Below, one piece after another: positions 1-8,569 of a stretch of 64,000 bases of DNA. Position 1 is the stretch's first letter; each line of letters begins with the position of its first letter. The stretch comes from Mucilaginibacter pineti (GTDB taxonomy: Bacteria > Bacteroidota > Bacteroidia > Sphingobacteriales > Sphingobacteriaceae). The notes below the pieces were generated by a model, which worked only from the letters and a program-made list of their open reading frames with translations, ran no database searches and had not been told where the DNA came from. Location of the stretch: the NCBI RefSeq assembly GCF_900101875.1, contig NZ_FNAI01000002.1, forward strand, positions 62,001 to 126,000, in the 5' to 3' direction. The position numbers and the translations under genes are program-made.

Positions 1-1
1 G

Positions 2-772
2 TATGGGGTGCGTATCAATTATGACCTGATAGCCGATATGAGCTGCTCGCCAATCCCCGTAAGTATGGGCGATTTGGGAGGGCAGGCGCAAATTCAGTTG
101 TTGCCCTGGTTGTTTTACCCACTGTTTATGCCGGTTTCCAAACATCCGGTAGTTAAAAACCTGGATGCCATCCGCAGTGAGTTTGCCAGCACTATTGACC
201 TGTTGCAGGTAAAAAATATCAAACAAACTATTCTGCTTAGTTCATCGCCATATAATAAAAAATTAAGCGCCCCGCATATCCTGTCGCTGCAAGCCCTGGA
301 ACAGGCACCCAATCCCAAGGATTTTCAGGGCGAGCCTAAAACGGTGGCTGTATTGTTAGAGGGTAAATTCATATCAGACTGGCGCAACCGCCCCCTGCCC
401 GATAGCCTCAAAGAGCAGGTTAACATACTGCCCGAAAGCAAGCCAACCAAGATGATCGTGATCAGCGATGGCGATATTTTAAAAAATCAGGTAGGTGCCG
501 ATGGTTCGCCTTATCCGCTGGGGTATGACCGTTACACGCAAAAAACCTATGGCAACAAGAACCTGCTGCTGAATATTGCCGACTATATGACCGACGACTC
601 GGGCCTTATTGCGCTGCGTACCAAAGAGATAAAGATAAGGCTGCTTAACCGCCCCCGCATCCGCAACGAAAAAATGTACTGGCAGCTGGTAAATACAGTT
701 GGGCCGCTGCTATTAGTGTTAATATGTGCTATTTTTCAACATTATATTCGCAAGCGAAAGTATGCCCATTAA
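2..772 (+). CDS. gldG: GldG-like gliding/ABC transporter auxiliary protein, C-terminal part
   Basis: The reading frame is open from the left edge, so the gene begins outside the window; the GTG at 8 is internal rather than the start. The roughly 256 visible residues resemble the C-terminal half of GldG, the periplasmic/membrane partner of the GldFG ABC transporter needed for gliding in Bacteroidota. An ABC-type unknown domain with an 'ISDGD' segment is followed by a single C-terminal membrane helix (about residues 230-250 of the visible part) and a basic tail. The position directly before dnaN is one I associate with Sphingobacteriaceae. GldF would be expected just upstream. The function is assigned by family resemblance; whether this organism glides is unknown. 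Confidence 0.8.
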   Translation, partial: YGVRINYDLIADMSCSPIPVSMGDLGGQAQIQLLPWLFYPLFMPVSKHPVVKNLDAIRSEFASTIDLLQVKNIKQTILLSSSPYNKKLSAPHILSLQALEQAPNPKDFQGEPKTVAVLLEGKFISDWRNRPLPDSLKEQVNILPESKPTKMIVISDGDILKNQVGADGSPYPLGYDRYTQKTYGNKNLLLNIADYMTDDSGLIALRTKEIKIRLLNRPRIRNEKMYWQLVNTVGPLLLVLICAIFQHYIRKRKYAH

Positions 773-919
773 ATTTTATATTTTTGATAACCATTTAGCC
801 TCACCCTGCCCTCTCCAAAGGAGAGGGGTTAAAAGAGAGAAGTTAAAGTCCTCTCCTTTGAGAGGATTATTACATGAGGGCTTCGCCGTTTAGGTGAGGC
901 TTAATTTTATATTTTTGAT
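772..919. repeat. Palindromic intergenic element between 17-bp direct repeats
   Basis: A 17-bp sequence, aattttatatttttgat, occurs at 772-788 and again at 903-919. Between the copies is an element with 9-bp terminal inverted repeats (agcctcacc at 797-805, ggtgaggct at 893-901). It contains two internal hairpins, one of form ccctctcc-aaa-ggagaggg near 810-827 and one of form cctctc-ctttg-agagg near 850-865. The arrangement resembles a small non-coding mobile or REP-like unit inserted with duplication of its target. No protein is encoded. The right copy lies just before dnaN and contains a TATTTTTG promoter-like box (910-917). Confidence 0.6.
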
Positions 920-936
920 TGATTAAATAGACCCAT

Positions 937-2061
937 ATGAGATTTATTGTTTCTACATCAACATTACTCAAACAACTGCAGGCAGTAAGCGGCGCGTTAA
1001 GTAACAGTACCGTATTACCTATACTGGAAAACTTCTTGTTCGAGATAAAGGATGGAAACTTAACCATTTCTGCAACCGACCTGCAAACCAGCATGACCAC
1101 CTCCCTTACTGTTGAAGCTAAGGAGAATGGCCGCATTGCCATACCATCGCGTATTTTGTTAGAGACCTTAAAATCATTACCAGAGCAGCCGGTGGCCTTT
1201 TCGGTAGATGATAGTACCTTCGCTATTGAAATTAACGCCGGAGATGGTAAATACAAACTGAGCGGCGAGAATGGCGAGGATTTTCCGAAGATACCGGTTG
1301 TTGAAAATGCATCATCGGTAAATTTACCGGCGTCGGTATTGGCCGAGGCTATAAACAAAACTATTTTTGCAGTAAGCAATGACGAGTTGCGCCCCGCTAT
1401 GACAGGTGTTTACTGCCAGTTAAGCACCCAGCACCTTACCTTTGTAGCTACCGATGCCCACAAGCTGGTACGTTACCGCCGTAAGGATGCCAAGGCCGCA
1501 AGCACAACATCGTTCATATTGCCAAAAAAGGCGTTAACACTGCTTAAATCATCGTTACCATCAGATGATGTAAATGTATCTGTAGAGTATAACTCAACCA
1601 GCGCATTCTTTAAATTTGGCCACATTAACCTGGTTTGCCGCTTAATTGATGAGCGCTATCCTGATTATGAAGCGGTTATACCACAAACTAATCCAAATAA
1701 ATTAACTATAGACAGGCTTACTTTCCTGGGTTCGTTAAACCGTGTGGCTATTTATGCCAACAAAACCACCCACCAGGTAAGGCTTAAAATTAATGGCAGC
1801 GAGCTTAATATCTCCTCAGAAGATATTGATTTTGCCAACGAAGCGCATGAGCGTTTAAGCTGCCAGTACGAAGGTGAGGATATGGAAATTGGCTTCAATG
1901 CACGTTTTTTAATAGAAATGTTGAAGAATTTAAGTTGCGAAGAAGTATCTTTGGAAATGTCGACACCAAACCGTGCCGGATTATTACTGCCGCAGGGTGG
2001 TGATGAAAATGAAGATGTGCTGATGCTGGTTATGCCGGTTATGCTCAATAGCTATGCTTAA
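937..2061 (+). CDS. dnaN: DNA polymerase III subunit beta (sliding clamp)
   Basis: This gene encodes the ring-shaped clamp that tethers the replicative polymerase to DNA. The 374-residue product has the usual family length and three tandem clamp domains (roughly residues 1-120, 130-250 and 255-374). Typical segments are the N-terminal 'LKQLQAVSGALSNSTVLPIL', a mid-protein 'VATDAHKLVRY', and a C-terminal 'LVMPVML' strand matching the clamp's end near its peptide-binding groove. The ATG start is at the conserved N-terminus. A hairpin terminator follows at 2086-2121. It is not next to dnaA here, which is usual in Bacteroidota. Confidence 0.97.
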   Translation: MRFIVSTSTLLKQLQAVSGALSNSTVLPILENFLFEIKDGNLTISATDLQTSMTTSLTVEAKENGRIAIPSRILLETLKSLPEQPVAFSVDDSTFAIEINAGDGKYKLSGENGEDFPKIPVVENASSVNLPASVLAEAINKTIFAVSNDELRPAMTGVYCQLSTQHLTFVATDAHKLVRYRRKDAKAASTTSFILPKKALTLLKSSLPSDDVNVSVEYNSTSAFFKFGHINLVCRLIDERYPDYEAVIPQTNPNKLTIDRLTFLGSLNRVAIYANKTTHQVRLKINGSELNISSEDIDFANEAHERLSCQYEGEDMEIGFNARFLIEMLKNLSCEEVSLEMSTPNRAGLLLPQGGDENEDVLMLVMPVMLNSYA

Positions 2062-2085
2062 GTGTAAACTTAAATTATAAATCCA

Positions 2086-2121
2086 AAAAACGAGTCCGGC
2101 TTTAAAAATCCGGACTTTTTT
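2086..2121 (+). terminator. Rho-independent terminator after dnaN
   Basis: The stem agtccgg / ccggact (2093-2099 with 2110-2116) has a ten-base loop and is followed by a run of T, just past the dnaN stop codon. Confidence 0.85.
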
Positions 2122-2175
2122 GTTCGCCGGGATAACAAATTTTGCGGCAGGCAGTTATATAGCTTATAATTAAAT

Positions 2176-2862
2176 ATGAATATCAGTATCCGGGTTTTGT
2201 TTTTTGTTGCTTTAAGTGTTGCCGTTATATCGTCATGTAAAAAAAATGATGATAAACCGGTAGACCAGCTAACCACCAGCGTTAACTTTGTAAACGCATC
2301 AAACAATACCATAAACTTTTATTTGAACGGTACCCGTATTACTAACAGCAGCAGCTATTTTCCGGGCGGTACTTTAGGATATACGCAGGTTACTGCAGGT
2401 ACACAAAATTACCAGGTAAAAATAGCAGGTAGTACTGTGCCATTGTTTACTAAGGCTTTTCCTTTCGATACTGCTAAAGTGTACAGTTTGTACGTTGCCG
2501 GCCAAACAGCAGATGATACATTTTTTACTACCGATACGCTTGTTGCAGATACCGCCGATTTTGCAAAGCTGCGCTTTGTAAATGCATCGCCAAGTGCCGG
2601 TAAATTGATGCTGGCTTTTGCCGGTACAGGTGTGGCAGATGTGGTTATGTTTGATACGGTATCATACAAAAGAACAACCAAGTTTATAAGGGTTAAAAGC
2701 GGCGATGTACCAATAGTCATTTACAGGCAGGGATTTCCAGGCCAGCCATTGCGCGATACGATTACGCTTGCTGCAAACGGGATATATACGATATTTGGTT
2801 ATGGTACGGTAACCCTCATAGGTAACCAGGGACTTGCCGATGGCTTAATAGTTAACAAATAG
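2176..2862 (+). CDS. DUF4397 lipoprotein
   Basis: This 228-residue protein begins with a hydrophobic signal sequence ending in a lipobox with Cys21 ('VISSC'), so it is probably lipid-anchored outside the cytoplasm. The rest is beta-rich and resembles DUF4397: 'VNFVNASNNTINFYLNG' at the start of the domain and a second 'LRFVNASPSAGKLML' block, as in other family members where the 'R(F/V)xxAS' motif repeats. The family's role is not known; it is often found in cell-envelope proteins of Bacteroidota. The gene is 8 bp upstream of a second DUF4397 gene, so the two are probably co-transcribed and arose by duplication. Confidence 0.8.
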   Translation: MNISIRVLFFVALSVAVISSCKKNDDKPVDQLTTSVNFVNASNNTINFYLNGTRITNSSSYFPGGTLGYTQVTAGTQNYQVKIAGSTVPLFTKAFPFDTAKVYSLYVAGQTADDTFFTTDTLVADTADFAKLRFVNASPSAGKLMLAFAGTGVADVVMFDTVSYKRTTKFIRVKSGDVPIVIYRQGFPGQPLRDTITLAANGIYTIFGYGTVTLIGNQGLADGLIVNK

Positions 2863-2870
2863 AAATATTA

Positions 2871-3620
2871 ATGGCTAATCAACATAAAAACAGTTTCCTG
2901 TTATCGTTTTCATTGCTTGTTGCAATTGCATTGGTGCTGCCCTTTATTTCGTCATGCGGTAAAAATAGCAATGCCAACCCGGCAGGGTTAAACACACAAT
3001 TGCAGATCATTAATTTAAGTCCGGATGCGCAGCCTTTTAACCTGTACCAGCGAACCATTAAGCAAAGCACCACAACGTATACCTATCCTAACAATTCAGA
3101 TTATTTTTTCCTGGGGACGTTGGATCCGCCTTTGCAATTGCGTACAGCTACTACGGCGCCCGTAGTATTGCCGTTTCAAATTGACACCGCGTTAAAAGCC
3201 AACTCCAAATACACGCTTTTTGTAACCGGGTACCGGGCCGATAGCTCTATCAAAAATTCCATGTTATCGCTGGATACGGCAACCCTGCCATCAATAGGTA
3301 ATGCCAAAATAAGGTTTGCACATACTTCGCCGTCATCGCCTACGCTTAATTTGCGTATGAATGATACCTTGTCTAAAGTTTTTGAAAACAGGCCATTCAA
3401 TACCATTTCAAAATACGTTACCATACCAGCCGGCAGCTATAACTTAACTATTGCAACCTACAAAACGCCTACAAAAATTGAATATACCATACCAAATGTT
3501 ACCATTCAGGATGGGCATGCTTACACCGTTTATACCATAGGTATTGTAGGCCGGACAGATTCTGTTGCCTTTGGAGCAGCTGTATTGAACAATAATCTGC
3601 TTATTAAGACTACGCAATAG
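2871..3620 (+). CDS. DUF4397 lipoprotein (second copy)
   Basis: This 249-residue lipoprotein has a signal sequence and lipobox ('FISSC', Cys29). Its body has the same layout as the preceding gene: an opening 'LQIINLSPDAQPFNLY' block, then 'IRFAHTSPSSPTLNL' in the middle, and a conserved 'GHAYTVYTIG' near the end. It is therefore a diverged paralogue of the gene at 2176-2862 rather than a close copy. Both are likely exported to the outer membrane or periplasmic face. Function is unknown. Confidence 0.78.
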   Translation: MANQHKNSFLLSFSLLVAIALVLPFISSCGKNSNANPAGLNTQLQIINLSPDAQPFNLYQRTIKQSTTTYTYPNNSDYFFLGTLDPPLQLRTATTAPVVLPFQIDTALKANSKYTLFVTGYRADSSIKNSMLSLDTATLPSIGNAKIRFAHTSPSSPTLNLRMNDTLSKVFENRPFNTISKYVTIPAGSYNLTIATYKTPTKIEYTIPNVTIQDGHAYTVYTIGIVGRTDSVAFGAAVLNNNLLIKTTQ

Positions 3621-3664
3621 CGGCTATTCTTTTTATATTTCTATTTTTGGGCAAAAATTAAACT

Positions 3665-4321
3665 ATGGAAATAATAAAAGCCATTATCGACTTTATATTG
3701 CATATTGATACCCATCTGAGCCAGATCACACGGGATTACCAGGGTTGGACATACCTAATCCTGTTTGCAATTATCTTTGCCGAAACCGGTTTTGTTGTAA
3801 CTCCATTTTTACCCGGCGATTCCCTGTTGTTTGCCGCAGGCGCGCTTATAGCTACCGGTAACACCGGTCTAAATATTTACTTGATTGCTGTTTTACTGGT
3901 AATATCGGCCTTTGCGGGTAATACGGTTAATTATATGCTTGGTAATTACTTAGGTCCCAAAGTTTTTAAGGAGGATAACAAAATATTAAAGTTAGAGTAT
4001 TACCTTAATACCAAAGCTTTTTTTGATAAGCATGGCGCCAAGGCTGTAATATTCAGCAGGTTTTTACCCATCATAAGAACCATTGCGCCTTTTGTGGCAG
4101 GGGTAGGGCATATGCCATTTTTACGCTACAGTCTTTATAATATAGTTGGCGGTGCAGCATGGGTACTTAGCTTCTTATTCATCGGCTACTTTTTTGGCAA
4201 CATCCCGGTTATCAAAGAAAACTTTACCATTGTTGTAATGGCTATTATCCTGATATCGGTAGTGCCGCCAATTTACGCCGCTATAAAAAGCCGCTCGGGT
4301 AAAAAAGCTGTTGTTAAGTAG
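3665..4321 (+). CDS. DedA-family membrane protein (VTT domain)
   Basis: This 218-residue multi-helix inner-membrane protein has the DedA/VTT signature: 'FAETGFVVTPFLPGDSLLF' near residues 40-60 (acidic residue in the re-entrant loop, then PGD) and 'RFLPIIRTIAPFVAGVGHM' near residue 140. DedA proteins are thought to move undecaprenyl phosphate or phospholipids between leaflets, using the proton motive force. The gene reads toward the minus-strand gene at 4330, with 8 bp between the stops. The substrate is not evident from the sequence. Confidence 0.9.
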   Translation: MEIIKAIIDFILHIDTHLSQITRDYQGWTYLILFAIIFAETGFVVTPFLPGDSLLFAAGALIATGNTGLNIYLIAVLLVISAFAGNTVNYMLGNYLGPKVFKEDNKILKLEYYLNTKAFFDKHGAKAVIFSRFLPIIRTIAPFVAGVGHMPFLRYSLYNIVGGAAWVLSFLFIGYFFGNIPVIKENFTIVVMAIILISVVPPIYAAIKSRSGKKAVVK

Positions 4322-4329
4322 TAGTAGTT

Positions 4330-5028
4330 TTAGTTTATAGATTCGAGGACTGTACTGCCCATGAGCTTGTCGCTTTTGTTGTGGGTTTCTGATTTTACAA
4401 ACCTGCCTATTTTGGGCGCGTACCACTCAATAACTTTCATGTGAAACGGAATGCCGATACCCATGGTTTTTACTTTAATGGTAGCATCGTAGGTTATTTT
4501 TAAACAGTCGAAACTGCCTGCACTGGTGGATACAGGTTCTGCGGCTTCTACTTTACGGTTAACAATATCCATTTGCATTGCGCTTATTTGCGCGCCTCCA
4601 CTGCCCATGTTTATAGTTACTGAGCCATCTTCAAGCGTTTGACCAACAGTAAGATTAACGGGGTAAGTAAGATATTTGGCTTCGCCGCTCATTTGCATAT
4701 TGCCGTATTGTTTCATTGAAGCGGCAGGGATAAAGGCTTTCATGTCAATTTTAATAATTCCGCCGTCGCACATGATCTCGGAGTCGCCGCCGCCAATAGT
4801 CTTACCGTCTTTACCGGATACTTCGCTGTGTACCGTAATTGTAGCCGCATCCTTTTTGGTGGTGGTGTATATAAGTTTGCCCTGCTCTTTCCCTTTTGCA
4901 TCCTGGTTGGAGTATGTGAGTTTTTTACCGTTGAGCGCGTTAATAAACTGACTGCAATTTTGTGCTGATGCCAATTGAACCGCGATTAAGAGCGGTATTA
5001 TAGTTAGCATAATCTTTTTCATAGCCAT
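4330..5028 (-). CDS. Secreted protein of unknown function, TapB/DUF3108-like
   Basis: The product has a clear signal peptide ('MKKIMLTIIPLLIAVQLASA'-type, cleavage before Gln) and a beta-rich domain of about 210 residues. I placed the start at the Met-Ala-Met cluster (5028); an upstream in-frame ATG at 5061 would put non-signal residues before the signal peptide. The pattern 'DCLKITYDATIKVKTMGIGIPFHMKVIEWYAPKIGRFVKSE' (split here only for naming: the 'WYAPKIGRFVKSE' end is the recognisable part) is typical of lipocalin-like or DUF3108-type periplasmic proteins of Bacteroidota. No catalytic residues are evident. It probably has its own promoter. Confidence 0.65.
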   Translation of the reverse strand: MAMKKIMLTIIPLLIAVQLASAQNCSQFINALNGKKLTYSNQDAKGKEQGKLIYTTTKKDAATITVHSEVSGKDGKTIGGGDSEIMCDGGIIKIDMKAFIPAASMKQYGNMQMSGEAKYLTYPVNLTVGQTLEDGSVTINMGSGGAQISAMQMDIVNRKVEAAEPVSTSAGSFDCLKITYDATIKVKTMGIGIPFHMKVIEWYAPKIGRFVKSETHNKSDKLMGSTVLESIN

Positions 5029-5133
5029 TTGATTTTGAGGTTTTAACACTTCAAAAATCATGTAAATGGCTATTAACTACAATGGTATAACCACGCTATC
5101 GGCCTGCGGAAATTACGTAATGTTGCAGGAGTA

Positions 5134-6021
5134 CTATTGGGCTTTGAGGGTAAGACTATTCAAATCCGGCTGTCCGGCATCTACCCATGCCGAATACCAA
5201 AAGCTGCCGACGGATATTACCGATTCGCGCATCTTTCTTTCAACCATTCCGCCAAGCATTTTTTGGTAGGCGGCGCTATAGGCTTCGGAATAATCCTGAA
5301 TTTGTTTTTTGCCATGTAGTACCATAGCATATTTTTTATCTGGCGGGAAGGTTTTGCTGAGCAGGCGTTCAAATCGCAGTACGGTATCTACACTTTTAAA
5401 TGATGCCCGGCAAATTCTGAAAGCTTCATTCAGCGGATTTTCTATATAGCGGGCTTTGCCGGTTATGGGGCGGTATTTATCGGCAAAAAGTTCGGGAATG
5501 CGGCTTTCCCAAAGCGCGTGTATGCCGGTTTGGCCGGTGAGTTGCCCGTTATAGTTTAGGGTGAGGTGCAGCGGAACGTGTGCATCGGCAACGTAATGGC
5601 CCAGATTGGCCGACGCGCTGAGAATACCCGTAGTATCATGTGCTTTGAATGCCCGCACCAGTTTATAATATTGATATTGGATGGTCCACGGAACGGTGCC
5701 ATATTTATCCAAGGTATCGGCGGTGTATTTGGCGGCGGCATCTTTCCATTTCAGGGGCATGGCCATAAAAGGCCGCTTGCCATAATGATCGGCATCGAAG
5801 TAATGTCTTGGTGCTTCGGTAGAGTCCACATAGCGGCGTTTGTCGGCACTTACGGCATGTTCCACAATGTAGTTGATGTTGGCCTTGTAAAAGGTTGCCA
5901 TGGCTTTAGGTAGCGTGTAAACGGCCAGGCTGTTAATGCGGTAATGCGCAAAGAAACCCCATGACGAGCAGAGCAGGATTAAACAAATGCCGGATAAACT
6001 TAAAACGATACGCCGCTTCAT
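5134..6021 (-). CDS. Zinc-dependent phospholipase C / S1-P1 nuclease-like exported protein
   Basis: This 295-residue protein has an N-terminal signal sequence; cleavage near residue 20 would expose Trp21 followed by 'GFFAH'. In the zinc phospholipase C and S1/P1 nuclease fold the mature N-terminal Trp and a nearby His bind zinc. Further probable ligands are in 'HYFDADHYG' and 'GHYVADAHVPLH', which matches the HxxxDxHxPLH-type motif of the fold. It should therefore be an exported metal-dependent phosphoesterase, but the substrate (phospholipid or nucleic acid) cannot be told from sequence. It is followed on the same strand by the gene ending at 4330. Confidence 0.78.
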   Translation of the reverse strand: MKRRIVLSLSGICLILLCSSWGFFAHYRINSLAVYTLPKAMATFYKANINYIVEHAVSADKRRYVDSTEAPRHYFDADHYGKRPFMAMPLKWKDAAAKYTADTLDKYGTVPWTIQYQYYKLVRAFKAHDTTGILSASANLGHYVADAHVPLHLTLNYNGQLTGQTGIHALWESRIPELFADKYRPITGKARYIENPLNEAFRICRASFKSVDTVLRFERLLSKTFPPDKKYAMVLHGKKQIQDYSEAYSAAYQKMLGGMVERKMRESVISVGSFWYSAWVDAGQPDLNSLTLKAQ

Positions 6022-6077
6022 GCAGGTAAATATGGGTTTAAGTTTTGATTTTCTTGGTAGACTATAATTAGAAATAA

Positions 6078-6839
6078 CTACAACCTCCCCACATAAACCT
6101 TAGTATCATAATTAATAACGATCACATCATCCTGCTGATATTTATCAAAAAGGGCTTTAAGATCTGTTATCATGAGCTGGTAACCTTCATCTGCTTTGGT
6201 TGGCATGTAAGAGGAAGAAAGCAAGCGCCCTGTTAAGCCATTAAAATCAAAGATCTGTTTGTTTTCAAATGTTTCGAGCCGGAATGGTTCGGGGTTGAAG
6301 AAGCTGCCGATATGCTCGTCGTCGATATTGCGGTGATCTACTTTTACATAATCGCTGGCGTGCTTGATGATCAACTGGTCGTACGCTATTTCAAAATCAG
6401 ATGCGGTTTTTCTTTCATTCCAGATCAGGGCAACAAAGCCGCCGGGTTTCAGGATGCGTTTAAATTCTATCCGTGTTTTTTTCGCATTAAACCAGTGGAA
6501 AGCCTGCCCCGCAATAACGGCGTCTATACTTCCCGTTGCAAGTCCGGTTTGCTCGGCGGTGCCATTCTGCGCTTTAAATCCGGGATATGTGTTTAAAAGC
6601 TCAACGGATTTGTCGCGCATTTCTTTGTTGGGTTCAACGGCTGTAACTGGGTAACCGGCATCTAAAAATAAGGCGGTAGAAATGCCTGTGCCGGCACCAA
6701 CATCGGCAATTAATTTATCTCTCGTAAGCTGGTAATTGTCCTGCAAAAACTCGACTATAGTTTTGGGATAATGCGGCCTGTATTTCACATAATCGTCTAC
6801 CCGGTTGCTAAATCTTGTGGTGCTGTTATTGATTGTCAT
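6078..6839 (-). CDS. Class I SAM-dependent methyltransferase
   Basis: This 253-residue protein has the Methyltransf_11-type Rossmann core: motif I 'ADVGAGTGIST' at about residues 45-55, the acidic residue of motif II in 'VTAVEPNKEM', and 'GSIDAVIAGQAFHWF' followed by 'ILKPGGFVALIWNE'. The N-terminal 'RFSNRVDDYVKYRPHYP' is common to a group of uncharacterised methyltransferases. The gene is transcribed away from rpsT. The methyl acceptor is unknown. Confidence 0.85.
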   Translation of the reverse strand: MTINNSTTRFSNRVDDYVKYRPHYPKTIVEFLQDNYQLTRDKLIADVGAGTGISTALFLDAGYPVTAVEPNKEMRDKSVELLNTYPGFKAQNGTAEQTGLATGSIDAVIAGQAFHWFNAKKTRIEFKRILKPGGFVALIWNERKTASDFEIAYDQLIIKHASDYVKVDHRNIDDEHIGSFFNPEPFRLETFENKQIFDFNGLTGRLLSSSYMPTKADEGYQLMITDLKALFDKYQQDDVIVINYDTKVYVGRL

Positions 6840-6959
6840 AGTGTATCGCGTTATTATATACCTTAAAGTTAGCAGGATAGCATTATGCCAATGTTAACGC
6901 AAGCGTTGTTTTATTATTTTTAAGCAGATTATGTATTGAAAACTAAAATTAAAAACGAT

Positions 6960-6990
6960 TTGCATATTACAAATTATCACCCTATATTTG
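6960..6990 (+). promoter_or_regulatory. Bacteroidota-type promoter of rpsT
   Basis: TTG at 6960-6962 and TATATTTG at 6983-6990 are separated by 20 bp. This matches the -33 TTG / -7 TAnnTTTG consensus used by the primary sigma factor of Bacteroidota, 42 bp upstream of the rpsT start. Confidence 0.8.
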
Positions 6991-7032
6991 CAGTCCTTAA
7001 AATAAGTAGAAAAAGAATAACAAAGCTATACG

Positions 7033-7287
7033 ATGGCAAATCATAAATCATCCTTAAAAAGAATCAGGTCAAACGCTGCGAAGCGTCTGCGCAACAGGTA
7101 CCAGGCTAAAACAACCAGGAACGCTATTAAAAAATTAAGAGGCACTACCACTAAGGCTGATGCAAGCACTCTTTTAACTAAAGTGATCTCTATGTTAGAT
7201 CGTTTGGCTAAAAAGAATGTTATTCACAAAAATAAAGCTTCAAACAATAAATCGAAGCTTACTAAATTTGTAAACGGCTTAAGCTAA
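7033..7287 (+). CDS. rpsT: 30S ribosomal protein S20
   Basis: This 84-residue, strongly basic protein has the S20 signature '[22 protein letters not shown]' (shown by its first residues 'MANHKSS' and the Lys/Arg-rich helix after them). S20 binds 16S rRNA early in small-subunit assembly. The length is usual for the family. It is a single-gene transcript: a consensus promoter lies at 6960-6990 and a terminator at 7306-7342. Confidence 0.97.
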   Translation: MANHKSSLKRIRSNAAKRLRNRYQAKTTRNAIKKLRGTTTKADASTLLTKVISMLDRLAKKNVIHKNKASNNKSKLTKFVNGLS

Positions 7288-7305
7288 TCTTAGCTTTCAC
7301 GATAT

Positions 7306-7342
7306 AAAAAAGGGATTGTGCCGCAGGCATGATCCCTTTTTT
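7306..7342 (+). terminator. Terminator after rpsT
   Basis: The inverted repeat aaaaaagggat / atcccttttt (7306-7316 with 7332-7342) lies 18 bp after the rpsT stop, with T-rich sequence on the descending arm. Confidence 0.85.
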
Positions 7343-7372
7343 GTTTGGTAGTTTTTTCACTACTTTAATGCC

Positions 7373-8071
7373 GTGGAAAACTACAACAACAAGATCAGTA
7401 TAAAATCATGGGCCGAAGAAGACCGTCCGCGTGAAAAACTGAGCGGCCAGGGCCGGCGCGCGCTAACCGACGCCGAGCTTATTGCCATACTAATAGGCTC
7501 GGGTAGCCGCAATGAAACCGCGGTTGAACTGAGCAAACGCATCCTGCACCATTATGAAAACGACCTGAATAAACTGGGCAAGGCTTCCATAAGCGAGCTG
7601 AGTAAATTTAAGGGGATAGGCGAGGCCAAGGCAATTTCTATTATTGCCGCGCTGGAAATAGGCCGCCGCCGTAACGATACCGAAACCAAGGCCATTGATT
7701 ATATTACCTGCAGCCGCGATGGTTATAATCTTATGCGCCGCCATTTGATGGATTTAAACCACGAAGAGTTTTGGATCATCCTCATGGGGCGTTCCCAAAA
7801 GGTACTGGCTAAGGAGCTGGTGAGCAAAGGAGGCCTGTCTGCAACGGTGGCCGATCCTAAGATTATCTTTCACATGGCGCTGCAGCACCAGGCCAGCGGG
7901 GTTATCTTGGTGCATAATCATCCCTCTGGCAATCTTAAACCCAGTCAGCAAGACGTTGCCCTCACCAAAAATATAAGTGCCGCAGGGCGCATGCTGGAGA
8001 TAAACATCCTCGATCACCTGATCATTACCGATAGCGGGTATTTTAGCTTTGGAGATGAAGACCTTTTGTAG
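7373..8071 (+). CDS. radC: RadC-family JAB/MPN domain protein
   Basis: This 232-residue protein has an N-terminal helix-hairpin-helix region (about residues 30-100, 'FKGIGEAKAISIIAALEIGRR') and a C-terminal JAMM metalloprotease-like domain. The metal site is intact: His181, His183, Ser191 and Asp194 in 'HNHPSGNLKPSQQD'. Despite the historical name, a direct role in DNA repair is not established for the family. The start used here is GTG at 7373, which gives the conserved N-terminus. It is probably a single transcript. Confidence 0.92.
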   Translation: MENYNNKISIKSWAEEDRPREKLSGQGRRALTDAELIAILIGSGSRNETAVELSKRILHHYENDLNKLGKASISELSKFKGIGEAKAISIIAALEIGRRRNDTETKAIDYITCSRDGYNLMRRHLMDLNHEEFWIILMGRSQKVLAKELVSKGGLSATVADPKIIFHMALQHQASGVILVHNHPSGNLKPSQQDVALTKNISAAGRMLEINILDHLIITDSGYFSFGDEDLL

Positions 8072-8119
8072 ATGTGCAGATTATAGATTTCAGATGTGCA
8101 GATTTCAAATTTCAGATGA
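8072..8119. repeat. Word-type repeat after radC
   Basis: The stretch is made of repeated words of the type 'agatgtgcagat' and 'agatttcagat'. The same words occur in both orientations at 8420-8540, so the small ORF at 8196 is bracketed by the repeat. Confidence 0.7.
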
Positions 8120-8195
8120 TAGCATGAATTGTAAATACTTTGAAACAAGCCCGATTACACAACGTTCTAACTAAACAAATTAAAACTAATATATC

Positions 8196-8414
8196 ATGAT
8201 TGACCCAGAAGACGACGACCAATTAGAACAAGACGATCTGCTAAGCCAGAGCGATGAGCAAATGAGCCAGCAGGACATACATTCAAACGGTTTTGATGAT
8301 ACCAACGAAGATATCGGCGAAACCGACGAAACAGATCAGGCCAACCAGGCTTATGATGCATCAGAACCATCGTACACATTAAATTTAGATGATGACGATC
8401 TGGATGAGGATTAG
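8196..8414 (+). CDS. Small, very acidic protein of unknown function
   Basis: This 72-residue product consists largely of Asp, Glu, Gln and Ser, with no Cys, no predicted membrane segment, and a 'DDDDLDED' C-terminus. It is probably disordered. I do not recognise a family. The ORF is likely real because it starts with ATG after an A-rich leader (aaattaaaactaatatatc) and begins and ends between repeat elements rather than inside a larger gene. Acidic proteins of this size could act as histone or nucleic-acid mimics or as chaperone-like partners, but nothing in the sequence decides this. Confidence 0.6.
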   Translation: MIDPEDDDQLEQDDLLSQSDEQMSQQDIHSNGFDDTNEDIGETDETDQANQAYDASEPSYTLNLDDDDLDED

Positions 8415-8419
8415 TAGAT

Positions 8420-8540
8420 AGATGTGCAGATTTTAGATTTCAGATGTGCAGATGATTATTTTATTAATCTTCACATCTGAAATTTGTATCTATAAAATCT
8501 TCACATTTGAAATCTGCACACCCGCACATCTGAAATCTTT
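8420..8540. repeat. Word-type inverted repeat before pheT
   Basis: The left arm (8422-8454) repeats 'agatgtgcagat' and 'agatttcagat'. The right arm (about 8468-8538) carries the reverse complements, 'cacatctgaaat' and 'aatctgcaca'. The transcript could fold into a long imperfect hairpin. The sequence ends just before a TATCTTTG box (8542-8549) that may be the -7 element for pheT. Confidence 0.75.
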
Positions 8541-8569
8541 ATATCTTTGCCGATTATCATTCTTGAATA

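Noticed and set aside
2..8. The first gene could start at the GTG at position 8.
   Set aside because: The frame is open to the window edge, and GldG proteins are much longer than the visible part.
5066..5269. Plus-strand ORF overlapping the end of the zinc phospholipase-like gene.
   Set aside because: It overlaps a well-supported minus-strand gene and has no family features, so it is a shadow.
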